Source: Terriglobia bacterium (GTDB lineage: Bacteria; Acidobacteriota; Terriglobia; Terriglobales; Acidobacteriaceae). Taken from it: DNA of 64,000 nucleotides. Position 1 is the first letter of the stretch. The number at the start of each line of letters is the position of its first letter. Positions 1 through 9,340 of this stretch are shown piece after piece. Where the stretch lies: positions 1 through 64,000 of the forward strand of contig JAIQFZ010000030.1 in the NCBI GenBank assembly GCA_020073015.1, read 5' to 3'. The position numbers and the translations under genes were made by a program. The notes beneath the pieces were generated by a model, which was not told the DNA's origin, searched no databases, and saw only the letters and a list, made by a program, of their open reading frames with translations.

Positions 1-1
1 C

Positions 2-274
2 AACACGCAATACCAGCTCGATCGATCTCCCAGATCCAAACCGATCGTCAGTTTCTGCTCGGAACAATTCCTGCTCTGCTTTGCCACTGCGGTGCTAACC
101 TTCTTCCTTGCCGGTCTCCTTTATCTCTTGCGCTTCGAGTGCGTCGATAACTTGGGAGCGTACCGCATCCCGTCGGAGACCGGCCTTCTCATCCCATCTG
201 GTTTCAACAGTAATGGCGAAATCTCGCTGTCTCGGCATACACTTACAACGTCGGACGGCCTGAGGACATGCTGA
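2..274 (+). CDS. 3' end of a possible membrane protein, 5' end outside window
   Basis: A reading frame is open from the window edge to a TGA at 272-274, giving about 90 residues. It contains one strongly hydrophobic stretch (around 70-130) followed by a polar tail. The stop overlaps the ATG of the next gene (ATGCTGA), the arrangement expected of a translationally coupled pair and the main reason for calling it. No family is recognised. It could still be a chance open frame. Confidence 0.33.
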   Translation, partial: NTQYQLDRSPRSKPIVSFCSEQFLLCFATAVLTFFLAGLLYLLRFECVDNLGAYRIPSETGLLIPSGFNSNGEISLSRHTLTTSDGLRTC

Positions 275-495
275 ATCTTGCCAAAGCCGCGCTTCTTCTC
301 GCGTTCCTTCTTACGTTTGCCGCGATTGGCTTTGGTTGCGCCTTCAATCCAGATTGGGGTATGAGGCACTTTGGACGCAGTCTCATGGGCGGCGGTGAGC
401 TACGGAAGGACTGGAACCGGATGCAGATGTCAGCAGTCGGCCTGATTTTCGCTGGTGTTGCGCTGTATCTCGTTTACGTTCTGATTTTCAAATAG
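268..495 (+). CDS. small two-helix membrane protein, unknown function
   Basis: This is a 75-residue protein with two predicted membrane segments, about residues 5-27 and 54-73, separated by a short charged loop (GGGELRKDWNRMQ). The start ATG lies just after GAGG and overlaps the stop of the upstream frame, suggesting coupling. No enzymatic motif is visible and the family is not recognised. An inner-membrane location is inferred from hydrophobicity alone. Confidence 0.5.
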   Translation: MLNLAKAALLLAFLLTFAAIGFGCAFNPDWGMRHFGRSLMGGGELRKDWNRMQMSAVGLIFAGVALYLVYVLIFK

Positions 496-553
496 GCGCA
501 GCCTGCCCAAATTGGCGAAACATCCCAATAGCAATTATTGACCGAGCGCCGGG

Positions 554-1063
554 CTAGGTATCGACCACTGGCTCCATAGCCGAGTCGCCAACGAATGGGA
601 TCGTTATTCCGAGCCAATCGTCATCCTTGGTTTCAAACCCCACATCCCATCGAATGGGCCGCTCCTGCGGGTCCTCGACCCCAAAGCTCATTAGCTTGAC
701 TGCAGTAAAGATGTCCTGCGGCAGCTGCTGGTTTCGCCAATCACGAAAGACCTGTTCTAATCTCGGACGGCATGCCTTCAGGATGGAATCGTACCGAGGC
801 GGCAAGGCTAGGTAAAACTGTCGCACGTCTGGGTTCGGGCCACTCTCTCCTCCTCGTAGCGCGATTCCGACAACCCTGCCGGTCGCTGGGAAAGTCCACT
901 CGCATTCCCAGTAAGACCGCTCTGGGTGCTTGTCAATATGCATGAATATCAACTTCCCAAAGTCAGGGTCGGTCATTCGCGGCGGGGACAACCAGAGCTT
1001 GAGATTGTGCAGGCAACTCATCGGCGTCAATTCCAGCGCCAACATCTTACTCCGCGCATCCAT
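554..1063 (-). CDS. hypothetical protein
   Basis: The gene encodes 169 residues with no signal peptide or membrane helix. It is rich in Trp, Pro and acidic residues, like a small soluble protein. A later ATG at 976 (protein starting MTDPDFGK) is an equally good start, since neither has a clear ribosome binding site. It converges on the gene ending at 495 and is followed upstream by the tRNA-Ala. I do not recognise the family. Confidence 0.45.
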   Translation of the reverse strand: MDARSKMLALELTPMSCLHNLKLWLSPPRMTDPDFGKLIFMHIDKHPERSYWECEWTFPATGRVVGIALRGGESGPNPDVRQFYLALPPRYDSILKACRPRLEQVFRDWRNQQLPQDIFTAVKLMSFGVEDPQERPIRWDVGFETKDDDWLGITIPFVGDSAMEPVVDT

Positions 1064-1265
1064 CGGCGTCCCGTTGTTGTTGAAAGATCGCGATTTTACT
1101 CATTGACCCTTTTTTGACCAATGCGGCCGATTACCTTGGAACTGTGACAACCGATCCCCTCTCGCGGTGAAGTTGTGAGGCAACCCCCGGCGAGCCGATT
1201 TGAATTTTTGTGTGACAAAGTGTGACAAGATTGGCTAGCGGAGTGTTTGCAAGTGCTTGAAAATA

Positions 1266-1341
1266 TGGTGGAGCTAGTCGGGATCGAACCGACGACCTCA
1301 TCGTTGCGAACGATGCGCTCTCCCAGCTGAGCTATAGCCCC
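1266..1341 (-). tRNA. tRNA-Ala (anticodon CGC)
   Basis: Read on the minus strand, this folds as a complete 76-nt cloverleaf. The acceptor is GGGGCTA/TAGCTCC, the D-stem GCTC/GAGC, the anticodon stem CATCG/CGATG with loop TTCGCAA (anticodon CGC), and the T-arm GTCGG-TTCGATC-CCGAC. Discriminator A and an encoded CCA follow. The G3:U70 wobble pair, the universal alanine identity element, is present, so the assignment to Ala (codon GCG) is secure. Confidence 0.97.
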
Positions 1342-1486
1342 AAAGCGTGGTGGACGACTACGATTTTCAATTTTACCAGCCATGAGCGGGTTTCGACTAT
1401 CCACGGTCGGAATTTCCGGCGCCCTTCGCAACGGCGACCGGCAAGCCACGCAGAATCCTGCCCACCGTGATCTGGATCACAGTCTC

Positions 1487-1924
1487 ATGTTCGCCGCTTC
1501 CGGTACATTATTGTCACGTATGGGCGGATTCTCCATTTTGACCAACCGCAAGCGCGCCCTGGTCGCCCTGGTGCATTCTGTCGTGTTTCTCATGATTGCG
1601 GTGCGGCAGATGGTTGCGGCCAGTCCGGCCGCCGGCATCTGGGTGCCGTCCATGGTGTCCCGGGGCACGTGGATTCTCTGCGGAATCTTTATCCTGGTCT
1701 CGGCCATTCTGCTGTGGCTCTTCGTCATTTCCCGCGGGTGGATGGAGAAAATCTACTTCGCACTCTGCACCGTCAGCGCCACCTCGGGTCTGTTGCGCAC
1801 CGCTGCCGGAGACCATGCGTTTCATGCCGGCCTCTACATTCGCGTCGTCATGCTGGTCAGCGCGGTCCTGGTGGGATCGCTGATCGTTCGCATGCACTCG
1901 GAGTACACCGAGAGTAGTTCCTGA
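1487..1924 (+). CDS. small polytopic membrane protein, unknown function
   Basis: From the ATG at 1487 the product is 145 residues with four hydrophobic segments (around residues 25-45, 60-82, 90-110 and 118-138), so an integral inner-membrane protein. The frame is open further upstream, to 1382, but that extension is polar, Arg-rich and unlike a coding start. A second ATG at 1520 would remove only 11 residues. No start has a good Shine-Dalgarno sequence. No family is recognised. Confidence 0.5.
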   Translation: MFAASGTLLSRMGGFSILTNRKRALVALVHSVVFLMIAVRQMVAASPAAGIWVPSMVSRGTWILCGIFILVSAILLWLFVISRGWMEKIYFALCTVSATSGLLRTAAGDHAFHAGLYIRVVMLVSAVLVGSLIVRMHSEYTESSS

Positions 1925-2266
1925 CCTCGGCGTCCCATGAGTTCAGTATCGATAGGGCCGGGCGCGACCCATCCTGTCAAGCCCCCTTTTCGTAGCCAAT
2001 TTCCTGCATCTCTGCTAACGAGGGACCGCAGACAGGAACAACTGGAGAAAGCAAAAAGCCGCTCCCCTCGGCAGACTGTCTGCTCAATAGGTGCAAAAGA
2101 TTTCTTCTGTAAGCATGAGTAGTTCGTCTCCAGAGACCCTCGTGATAGAGGAAAGTCTTTTGTAAAGTGGAGCTTGCGATCCCCTTCCCGGTTGCTCCTT
2201 CGGCGCAATAACTGCTGTTTCCCAGACACCCGGCTTGGTGGCCGATCTCCTCATGGAGTAATCCGT
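1925..2266. other. intergenic stretch, no gene seen
   Basis: About 340 bases lie between the small membrane protein and the beta-propeller gene. Open frames here are short and lack ribosome binding sites. The only useful signal is GGAG at 2255-2258, which I assign to the next gene. No repeat, tRNA or convincing terminator is visible. Confidence 0.5.
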
Positions 2267-4486
2267 TTGATCATCTATTTTCTGTTGTCCAAGGGGATCG
2301 GGAGGAACTCAAGTTCCCACTACCGTCTCCTCTCGACCACGCTGCTGGTGTGTATGGCGTTGGTTTCTGTCTCTTTCGGACAGGAAGCGTTTTTGACCGG
2401 CCGCTCGGACAACCAGCGGACGGGCGCCAATGTCAAAGAAACCCTACTGGCGCCCAGCAATGTGAACAAGAACAGGTTCGGCCGCCTGTTCAACTACGCC
2501 ATCGATTATCAAGCGCTGGCGCAGCCGCTGTACGTTCCCAACGTGACGATCCCCGGACTCGGAACCCACAGCGTTGTGTACGTGGCCACGATGGCGGATT
2601 CGGTGTACGCGTTCGATGCGGATAGCAATCAAGGCGCGAACGCTGCGCCCCTGTGGCAAGTGAACTTCACCGATCCCGCCCACGGCATTACCACGGCCAG
2701 TGTGGCGACCTCAACCCTTCCATGCGCGAGTACGGAAACCGGTGGACCCGGCTTCACCCAGGAAGGAATTGTTTCAACGCCGGTGATCGATTCCGTCACC
2801 GGCACCCTTTACGTCGTGGCTAAGACACTGGAAAACGGAACCGTTCGTCATCGTCTCCACGCCCTCGACATTACGACCGGTCAAGAGAAATTCGGCGGCC
2901 CGGCTCTGATCACCGCTACCAGCACCAGCAATAAGGGACATGTAACGGTTTTCAACAGCCTGCACCAGAAGAACCGGCCTGGATTGCTCCTGCTGAATGG
3001 GGTCATCTACATAGGGTTCGGCTCGAACTTCTGCAACGACGCCAACAGCGGCTGGGTCCTTTCCTACGACGCTGCCAGTCTGTCACAACTCGCTGTGTTC
3101 AACGCTTCGCCCGACCACGGATTGACTTCCATCTGGCAAACCGGCAACGGTCTGGCTGCCGACGAAGCCGGCAACATCTTCGTGGAGACCGCCGAAAGCG
3201 GCAGTGGCTTCGATGTCCCAAGCGGTGGTCAGACTTTTTGCAACAGCGTCGTGAAGCTCGCCCCCGATCTCACGCTGGCCGATTATTTCACCCCGTGGAG
3301 CGTGGCCTTCCTCAACGCCAACGATCTTGACTTGAGTTCGACCGGAGCCCTTGTCCTCCCCGATCAGGACGGCCCCTATCCCCATGAACTCATCGCGGGC
3401 GGCAAGCAGGGTTTCGTCTATGTTCTCAATCGCGACGCCATGGGAATGTATTCCGCGAACGATAGCCAGGTTCTGCAGGAACTCCCTCTGATTCCGGGGG
3501 AGACCAGCAGCACGATCAGGGACGCCTTGTTCAGTTCCCCCGCCTACTGGAACAACACTGTGTACTTCGCCCCAATTGGCTCTCCGATCCTGGCTTTCCC
3601 GTTGTCCGGCGGATTGCTCGGCACGCCCCTGACCACCGGAAAATATTCCGCGCTTCACACCCCGTCCATTTCAGCCAATGGCAACACCAGCGGAATTCTG
3701 TGGGTCATCAACGGCACGCAACTCCTCGCCTTTGATGCCGTTTCTCTCCAACTGCTCTATGGCACGAATCAGGCCGCCAACGGGCGCGATAAATTGCCGG
3801 CCCTCGGCCATTTTGTCACTCAAACCGTGGCCAACGGCAAGGTCTATGTTGCCACGCGAACGACTCTCGAGGTCTACGGGCTCTTCCCGACTCTGACCTT
3901 GGTGAGCGGCGCCAACCAGACTGCCCCCGTGTTCACGGCTCTCCCTACACCCATCCAAGTACAGGCCAGCGACCCTTACGGAGCGGTTGGAATTCCGGGT
4001 GCAAACGTGACCTTCAGCGACGGGGGAAAGGGGGGCACATTTAACCCACCGTCCGCCGTCACCGATTCCAGCGGCTTTGCCAGTGCTACGTACACCCTCC
4101 CGAAAAAATCGGGTACATACACTCTAACCATTTCATCCCCCACCTTCGGCAACCTCACCGCCACCGAAACGGCTCTGCCGGGCGCACCCGCCAAAATTGT
4201 TTCTTACGGCGGAGCGAAACAAAGCGGCACAGCCGGTTCCGTCCTGCCCAAGCCCATCGTGGCCCAGATACGAGACGCTTACAATAACGGTGTTCCCGGC
4301 GTCACTGTGAACTTTTCCGCGACCGGGGACGGATCACTCAATCCCACCTCGGCTGTCACCGATGCGTCCGGCCTGGCGCGTACCGTCTTCCAATTACCCA
4401 CCACGGTGGGCACCTTCTACGTCACTGCCAGTTCTACCGGCCTGAAGAGCATCAAATTTCCGGAGTACGTGGTCGCCGGTCCCTAG
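2267..4486 (+). CDS. secreted beta-propeller protein with Ig-like C-terminal domains
   Basis: This is a probable exported protein of about 740 residues. A TTG at 2267 sits 8 nt after GGAG; the frame is also open to an ATG at 2174, but that extension is Arg-rich and has no binding site. The start region is followed by a signal-peptide-like stretch ending VSVSFGQ. The body carries PQQ/YncE-like propeller features with repeated strands such as VVYVATMADSVYAFDAD, LYVVAKTLENG and ELIAGGKQGFVYVLNRD. The last ~200 residues hold two bacterial Ig-like (Big_1/invasin-type) repeats, each with a D-S-S/A-S-G-x-A core. It is a close paralogue of the minus-strand gene at 9341-11590. The frame ends early compared with that paralogue and Ig-like coding continues in another frame (next entry). 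The cell-surface role is inferred. Confidence 0.78.
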   Translation: MIIYFLLSKGIGRNSSSHYRLLSTTLLVCMALVSVSFGQEAFLTGRSDNQRTGANVKETLLAPSNVNKNRFGRLFNYAIDYQALAQPLYVPNVTIPGLGTHSVVYVATMADSVYAFDADSNQGANAAPLWQVNFTDPAHGITTASVATSTLPCASTETGGPGFTQEGIVSTPVIDSVTGTLYVVAKTLENGTVRHRLHALDITTGQEKFGGPALITATSTSNKGHVTVFNSLHQKNRPGLLLLNGVIYIGFGSNFCNDANSGWVLSYDAASLSQLAVFNASPDHGLTSIWQTGNGLAADEAGNIFVETAESGSGFDVPSGGQTFCNSVVKLAPDLTLADYFTPWSVAFLNANDLDLSSTGALVLPDQDGPYPHELIAGGKQGFVYVLNRDAMGMYSANDSQVLQELPLIPGETSSTIRDALFSSPAYWNNTVYFAPIGSPILAFPLSGGLLGTPLTTGKYSALHTPSISANGNTSGILWVINGTQLLAFDAVSLQLLYGTNQAANGRDKLPALGHFVTQTVANGKVYVATRTTLEVYGLFPTLTLVSGANQTAPVFTALPTPIQVQASDPYGAVGIPGANVTFSDGGKGGTFNPPSAVTDSSGFASATYTLPKKSGTYTLTISSPTFGNLTATETALPGAPAKIVSYGGAKQSGTAGSVLPKPIVAQIRDAYNNGVPGVTVNFSATGDGSLNPTSAVTDASGLARTVFQLPTTVGTFYVTASSTGLKSIKFPEYVVAGP

Positions 4487-4649
4487 CCTGCGCCACGTGG
4501 TATCCGGTAATAACCAGACTGTAGCCGCGGGCACGGAGCTACCCGCGAACCTGATTGTCCTTGTGGCCGACCAATACGGCAACTTGATCATCAACGCCAC
4601 TGTCACCGGAGCCGCCAGCCCCGCCGTTTTCGCCGAGACTGCGCAGTAG
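4481..4649 (+). pseudogene. frameshifted, shortened third Ig-like domain of the preceding gene
   Basis: Directly after the TAG at 4484-4486, the +1-shifted frame reads LRHVVSGNNQTVAAGTELP and then an Ig-like strand pattern (VADQYGNL, INATVT), ending VFAETAQ at a TAG (4647-4649). This matches the last Ig domain of the paralogue (VSGNKQT ... FTETVQ), so it is the displaced C-terminus. The domain core with the DSTGRAS turn is missing, which indicates a deletion in addition to the single-base frameshift near 4480. Confidence 0.7.
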
Positions 4650-4871
4650 CAAAGCGGCGTTACGCCGCCAAGGTGCTGGGCCGACTCTGGCGAGCTGAAA
4701 CGATCCGGGCGATTGCTCATCACTTCCGTACCTCGTCCCCGGTTACTGGCGCGTGGGACAGAGGGCCTCACGGTTTCGACCAGCCGTGCACATACGTGTC
4801 AAAATCAGCTATCCCCAGTCAAGGGGAAAGCGGCTACAATAGCGACAATCCATTCGCAACCGGAGGTCGAT

Positions 4872-6494
4872 GTGAAGCGTAGGCATCGTTATGGCGCTGT
4901 TGCAATTTGGTGTGTTGGTCTCTTTCTTCTTGCCACGGTGCTTTCAGCTCAGAAATCCACGAATCGTTCCCGCACCGGAGTTCCGCAGGACTGGACGCAG
5001 CGCCACATCATATTCAGCCGCGAAGGGCTCTTGCAACATCCCGACCTGATTAACCTGGAACCTCGGGTCTTCCATCAAGCGATGCAGCGGTGGCAAAGGC
5101 CTAATTCGGACATTTTTCACGGGGCCGACGCGGCGCAGACTCCCTCAATCGGCGTCGCGAATCAGCGAGACTGGAGTGTCAATCTGCGGGGCCGGATTTC
5201 TCCGAATATGTTTCCGGCCAAGTATTCGTTTGATCCAGCCGCAGCCCCTAGCTGCGCAAACGACTACGTCGTATTCGGGACGACAGCGCCCGGCGTGACG
5301 GGCGGCTCGGCCAATCTGGTTGCTTTCAACAATCTCTATGCCGGTCCCGGCGGGTTGTGTGGTGCGGATCCCAACGTGTTGTTCGGATATAACATCACGA
5401 CCGCGACGGGGGGCAAAATTGTAACTTCCCCGGTGATCTCGGTAGATGGAAAGAAGATCGCTTTCGTGGAAAGCGGGGGACCTACCGCGGTCTTTCATGT
5501 CTTGACTTGGACCGCCGGCCAAGGAGGAATCGGTACTGCCGCCGCGCCCACCATGACGTCGGTGCCTTTTAGCGCTGGCAACAGCACTACCTCGTCCCCG
5601 TGGGTGGACTACGGCGGCGACATTGCCTACCTGGGTGCAGACGACGGCAAAGTGTACAAGATTACAGGCGTCTTTAAAGGAACGCCGACGTTGGCAGGAG
5701 CTCCCTGGCCGGTGACGGTGAGTGCGAACTTCCACCTGACTCCGCCGGTGCTCGACAAGGGGCGGGAACTGCTCATGGTCGGAAGCGCCAACGGAAATCT
5801 CTACCGAATCAACACGGCAACCGGAGCTCTGACGGCCTTGGTCATCGGCCGGGGCACAAATCACGGCATCCTGGCCCCACCGATCGTGGACATCACCAAC
5901 GGTACGACATTCGTTGTGAGCTCGAATGACAGTACTACCGGCGTGCTGGTCGAAGTCGACACGGCAACTCTCACGCAACTTGCGAAGGCGCGCATCGGAC
6001 AGGCGTCCGCTTCGGGAACCGCGGTCAACCTTTACCAACCCGCGTTCTCGGACAGCTACTACAACAACCCGAGCACCGGAGTGGTCCGGCTCTGCGGAAC
6101 GGGAGCCGCCGATACAACTCCCTGGCAATACGCTTTCGGTTTCACCGGACGCACGATGCAAACCACGGCATCGTTTTCACAGCAACTGGTCACCTCCACG
6201 TTGGCCCGCTGTACAGGCTGGACCGAATTCTTTAATCCCAACATCGGCGTCGGCGGAACCGACTTCTTCTTCTTCGGATTGACCCAGGACTGTACCGCTC
6301 CCGGCACTGGTGCCACCGACGGCTGCGTGGTGGCGCGCAGCAGCGATACGGTCTTGACCAAAGCGACTCTCACCGGCGGCCCGAGCGGGATCGTAGTCGA
6401 TAACTACAGCACGGCTGGCCAAGCTTCCAGTATTTATATGATGGCCAAGAATGTGAACACAGCGTACAAATTTACCCAGAACGGGTTGCAGTAG
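4872..6494 (+). CDS. secreted beta-propeller-like protein
   Basis: The GTG at 4872 is chosen because CGGAGG lies 5 nt upstream and a clean signal peptide follows (VKRRHRY, hydrophobic core, cleavage after VLSAQ). The mature protein is about 515 residues of repeated Gly/Thr/Ser-rich beta-strand units, such as DYVVFGTTAP, IAYLGADDGKVYKI and ELLMVGSANGNLYRINTATG. This is the pattern of a WD40/PQQ-like propeller. Cys pairs (e.g. around LCGTG, LARCTG, QDCTAPG, DGCVV) suggest disulfides in an exported protein. No catalytic motif is seen. It follows the Ig-propeller gene on the same strand after about 220 nt of non-coding sequence. Confidence 0.72.
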   Translation: MKRRHRYGAVAIWCVGLFLLATVLSAQKSTNRSRTGVPQDWTQRHIIFSREGLLQHPDLINLEPRVFHQAMQRWQRPNSDIFHGADAAQTPSIGVANQRDWSVNLRGRISPNMFPAKYSFDPAAAPSCANDYVVFGTTAPGVTGGSANLVAFNNLYAGPGGLCGADPNVLFGYNITTATGGKIVTSPVISVDGKKIAFVESGGPTAVFHVLTWTAGQGGIGTAAAPTMTSVPFSAGNSTTSSPWVDYGGDIAYLGADDGKVYKITGVFKGTPTLAGAPWPVTVSANFHLTPPVLDKGRELLMVGSANGNLYRINTATGALTALVIGRGTNHGILAPPIVDITNGTTFVVSSNDSTTGVLVEVDTATLTQLAKARIGQASASGTAVNLYQPAFSDSYYNNPSTGVVRLCGTGAADTTPWQYAFGFTGRTMQTTASFSQQLVTSTLARCTGWTEFFNPNIGVGGTDFFFFGLTQDCTAPGTGATDGCVVARSSDTVLTKATLTGGPSGIVVDNYSTAGQASSIYMMAKNVNTAYKFTQNGLQ

Positions 6495-6851
6495 AGGAAT
6501 CGTCCATTCACGTTGCGCGGCCTTGGACTGGCGGGCGAATCTAGCTGAGTGTCGTCACGTCCGCAACGACCGCTTGCGTCCTGCGAGATCGTCTTCCGGG
6601 ATGTGCGCAAAGACTGTTCCTGTGAATGGACCCGGCAGAGATCCTCCAGCAACCGATTGATGGGGTATTCCGACCAAATTTCTATTCGACCGGGTCCAAC
6701 CAGCGGACGGCCGAGTTGCATCCTATTACCCGCGTCCACGTAAACCCCGGAGCCGCGTCCGGGCAGAGTAAAAGACCAACCCGTTCCCCAGCGAGCGATT
6801 CTGCCGACTTCAAGTCAAACGCAGTACGTTTCCCGAGACTGGGAGAATCCC
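6495..6851. other. intergenic stretch, no gene seen
   Basis: The roughly 357 bases between the propeller gene and the phosphoesterase hold only an out-of-register open frame that runs into the next gene in the wrong phase. Near 6680-6720 one frame reads STGSNQRTA, faintly like the SDNQRTGA motif of the propeller family, but the match is too short to call a remnant. GGGAGA just before 6852 is the ribosome binding site of the next gene. Confidence 0.45.
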
Positions 6852-8264
6852 ATGATTCCGCTGAAGCCCGGGCTGCTGGGTTCAATGATGTGCGTGGGAG
6901 TTGCGTCTGTCATCCTGAATGGCTGTGGCGGTGGGGCCAACAACAATCCGCCTCCCCCTCCTCCAACCCTGAAGCACGTGGTGATCATTTTCCAGGAAAA
7001 CCGCACACCCGATAACCTTTTCCAGGACCCCGTGCTGATCAACCAGGGCGCCGATATCGCCCAAACCGGGCAGACTTCCACCGGGCAGACAGTTCCGCTT
7101 ACCCAGGGTTCGTTGCTAACAAACTACGATCTGGACCACAGTCACCGAGCGTTCTTGAATGCCTGGAACAACGGCGCAATGAATGGGGCAGACCTGGTCC
7201 GGTGTAGTCCCAGTCAGAACTGCCCTTCCAATCCCCAATACCAATACGTGAACCCGTCCGAGGTGCAACCCTACTTCACCATGGCCGAGACGTACACCTT
7301 CGGCGACCGGATGTTCCAGACCAACCAGGGACCGAGTTTCCCAGCGCATCAGTACATCCTGGCGGGTACCTCTGCGATATCGGAAACGAGCACCACGTTT
7401 GTCGCCGACAATCCGTTCAACGATTCTCGCCCGGATGGCACCAACTGGGCGGGATGCCTGGCGCCTCCTGGTTCGGAGGTCAACTCCATCGATACCAGCA
7501 ATCCGGATCCGCACACGCCTGAGACCGTGATCACACAGCTGTGTTATGAACATCCCACGCTGACGGATCTGCTGAATACCGCCAACATCAGTTGGAAGTA
7601 TTACGCACCACAGGCTGGCTCGATCTGGACGGCGCCGGATGCGATCCAGCACATGTGCGTGCCTTCGGGGCCAGCCGACGCGACCGTGTGCACTGGATCC
7701 GACTGGACCAACCATGTTGTGATCGAAGGATCAGGAAACCAGATCGTTCAGGACATCGCGGCGGGACAACTTCCCGCCGTGAGTTGGGTAATCCCCAATG
7801 GCGCGGCCTCGGACCACGCCAACGGCAACCAGGGCAAGGGACCATCCTGGGTGGCATCCATCGTGAATGCTATTGGTCTGAGCCCGTACTGGGCCGACAC
7901 GGCCATCATCGTTACCTGGGATGACTGGGGCGGGTGGTACGACCATGTGCCGCCGCCGCAGATTCGCGACTCCTATGAATACGGGCTGCGCGTGCCGCTC
8001 ATCGTGATCTCACCTTATGCGAAGCCGGCCTTCATTTCGCACGTAGATCACGATTTCGGCAGCATTTTGAAATTCACTGAGAAGGTCTTCTCTCTCGGGG
8101 AGATCGACCCGGCGGTAGGTTATGCGGACTCGCGCTCGGACGATCTGTCGGATTGCTTCGACTTCACGCAGACGCCGCTGGTGTTCCAGTCGATCGCCGC
8201 GCCGCTTGGCGTGGACTATTTTCTGAATGACAAGTCTCCGCCCACGCCCCCGGACAGTGACTGA
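6852..8264 (+). CDS. lipoprotein phosphoesterase (phospholipase C / acid phosphatase family)
   Basis: The 470-residue product has a lipoprotein signal (lipobox ILNGC, Cys25) followed by a Gly/Asn/Pro linker with a run of six prolines, so it is probably anchored in a membrane and periplasmic or surface-exposed. It belongs to the Pfam Phosphoesterase family: [17 protein letters not shown] at 41-57 is the N-terminal metal-site motif, followed by [16 protein letters not shown], the metal-binding [15 protein letters not shown] segment, and [11 protein letters not shown] with [15 protein letters not shown]. Family members hydrolyse phosphomonoesters or phospholipids; the substrate cannot be read from the sequence. 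GGGAGA precedes the ATG. It converges on the HAF gene downstream. Confidence 0.86.
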   Translation: MIPLKPGLLGSMMCVGVASVILNGCGGGANNNPPPPPPTLKHVVIIFQENRTPDNLFQDPVLINQGADIAQTGQTSTGQTVPLTQGSLLTNYDLDHSHRAFLNAWNNGAMNGADLVRCSPSQNCPSNPQYQYVNPSEVQPYFTMAETYTFGDRMFQTNQGPSFPAHQYILAGTSAISETSTTFVADNPFNDSRPDGTNWAGCLAPPGSEVNSIDTSNPDPHTPETVITQLCYEHPTLTDLLNTANISWKYYAPQAGSIWTAPDAIQHMCVPSGPADATVCTGSDWTNHVVIEGSGNQIVQDIAAGQLPAVSWVIPNGAASDHANGNQGKGPSWVASIVNAIGLSPYWADTAIIVTWDDWGGWYDHVPPPQIRDSYEYGLRVPLIVISPYAKPAFISHVDHDFGSILKFTEKVFSLGEIDPAVGYADSRSDDLSDCFDFTQTPLVFQSIAAPLGVDYFLNDKSPPTPPDSD

Positions 8265-8368
8265 GGCGGTGTTGCGGTTTCCTATTCGGGAAGTTGAAGT
8301 TCCTGTTGCCCGATTGTTTGCTAGCGATCCCCGCCCACTGCGCGCTCGTCGCTCCATCGTGGTTTTGG

Positions 8369-9303
8369 TTACTGGGGGATGAGGAGAAAGCCGGCGTTTT
8401 CTGTGTGGTTGTGTTCGCCCCAGCCTACAATTTCGCCGCGGTCGTTAATGCTGGAGGCGACTTCCAGCGTCCAGGTGGGATCGGAGGCAATCAAGCGGTT
8501 GAGATCCTGGCGGCCGCGAGCCTTGTCCCAGACGAAAGCGCGTTGCTCTTCGGGCTTTGCGCCATACGAACCGACGATCACGCCATGATTGTTGAGGGCG
8601 AGCGGTTGGCTTTGGGGCAATTCGAGTTGTTGCCGCTTGCCTGCCTGATACAAGAAGAGGCCCGCGGGATCGGAGCGCAGCACGACCTGTCCGAGATCGT
8701 TGAGGGCGAGCACAGAACTAAACTGTTCTGAAGGCAGGCCGAGGCGCCGAGTGCGGCCGACGCCGGCCCAAAGAAAGGCGTGGTAGCGGCCTTCCGTGTC
8801 ATAGGTGTCGCCCCCGATCTGGCCTTGTTGGGAAACGGCTTTCGCAATGCCAGCGCAGCAGATGCCCAAAACTTCGGGAGCATTGTTTTTCGCCCGACGA
8901 TGGTGCCCGCGTCATTGATGCCGAGGGCACGCGACTGCTCGCCAGCAAGAATCAGAACTTTTCGCTGGCGAAACAGGAAAGCCAGGCGGCGGCCGGAATC
9001 GGCGCTGTAAGCCGTGCCAACGGCATCGCCCTGACGATTGATGGCGGCGGCTTCGGCGATGGGAAACTCGGCGGGCAGGTCGATCTTCTGCAATCCATCG
9101 CGCGAGGTCCAGAGCGCGGCTTTCTGGTCGGGCGTGGTTCCGGCGACCGATCCGAGAGCGCTGATCGCAAGCGGGCGGAGCGGCAGTTCCACGAGTTTGT
9201 AACGAGGCATGCTGCTGGTAGAGCGCTTGGCTTGCGCGAACGCAGCGGTCGCGGCAAGCGTGGCAAGCGCGACAAGGGCGACGATGGTGCGATGCCGGAT
9301 CAC
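8369..9303 (-). pseudogene. HAF-repeat secreted protein, frameshifted
   Basis: The ATG at 9303 begins a signal peptide (MIRHRTIVALVALATLAATA, cleavage near AFAQA) followed by HAF-type repeats (AAALWTSRDG-like, ALGINDAGTIVG). At about 8889-8896 (reverse strand GTCGGGCGAAAAAC) the frame breaks. Shifting by one base continues without interruption (AKNNAPEVLGICCAG, then YHAFLWAGVG, ALNDLGQVVL, SINDRGEIVGWGEHN) to the stop at 8369-8371. The joined product would be about 310 residues, normal for the family of probable extracellular HAF-repeat proteins. It lies 37 nt downstream of the Ig-propeller gene on the same strand, probably cotranscribed. A true pseudogene and a one-base assembly error are both possible. 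Confidence 0.8.
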
Positions 9304-9340
9304 AGATCTCGCTCTGTCGGCCAGACTGCAGCGGCGAAGA

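Noticed and set aside
6626-7015. Open frame before the phosphoesterase reading STGSNQRTA, like the propeller motif
   Set aside because: Nine residues of weak resemblance only; the rest runs out of frame into a lipoprotein gene, so a remnant cannot be supported.
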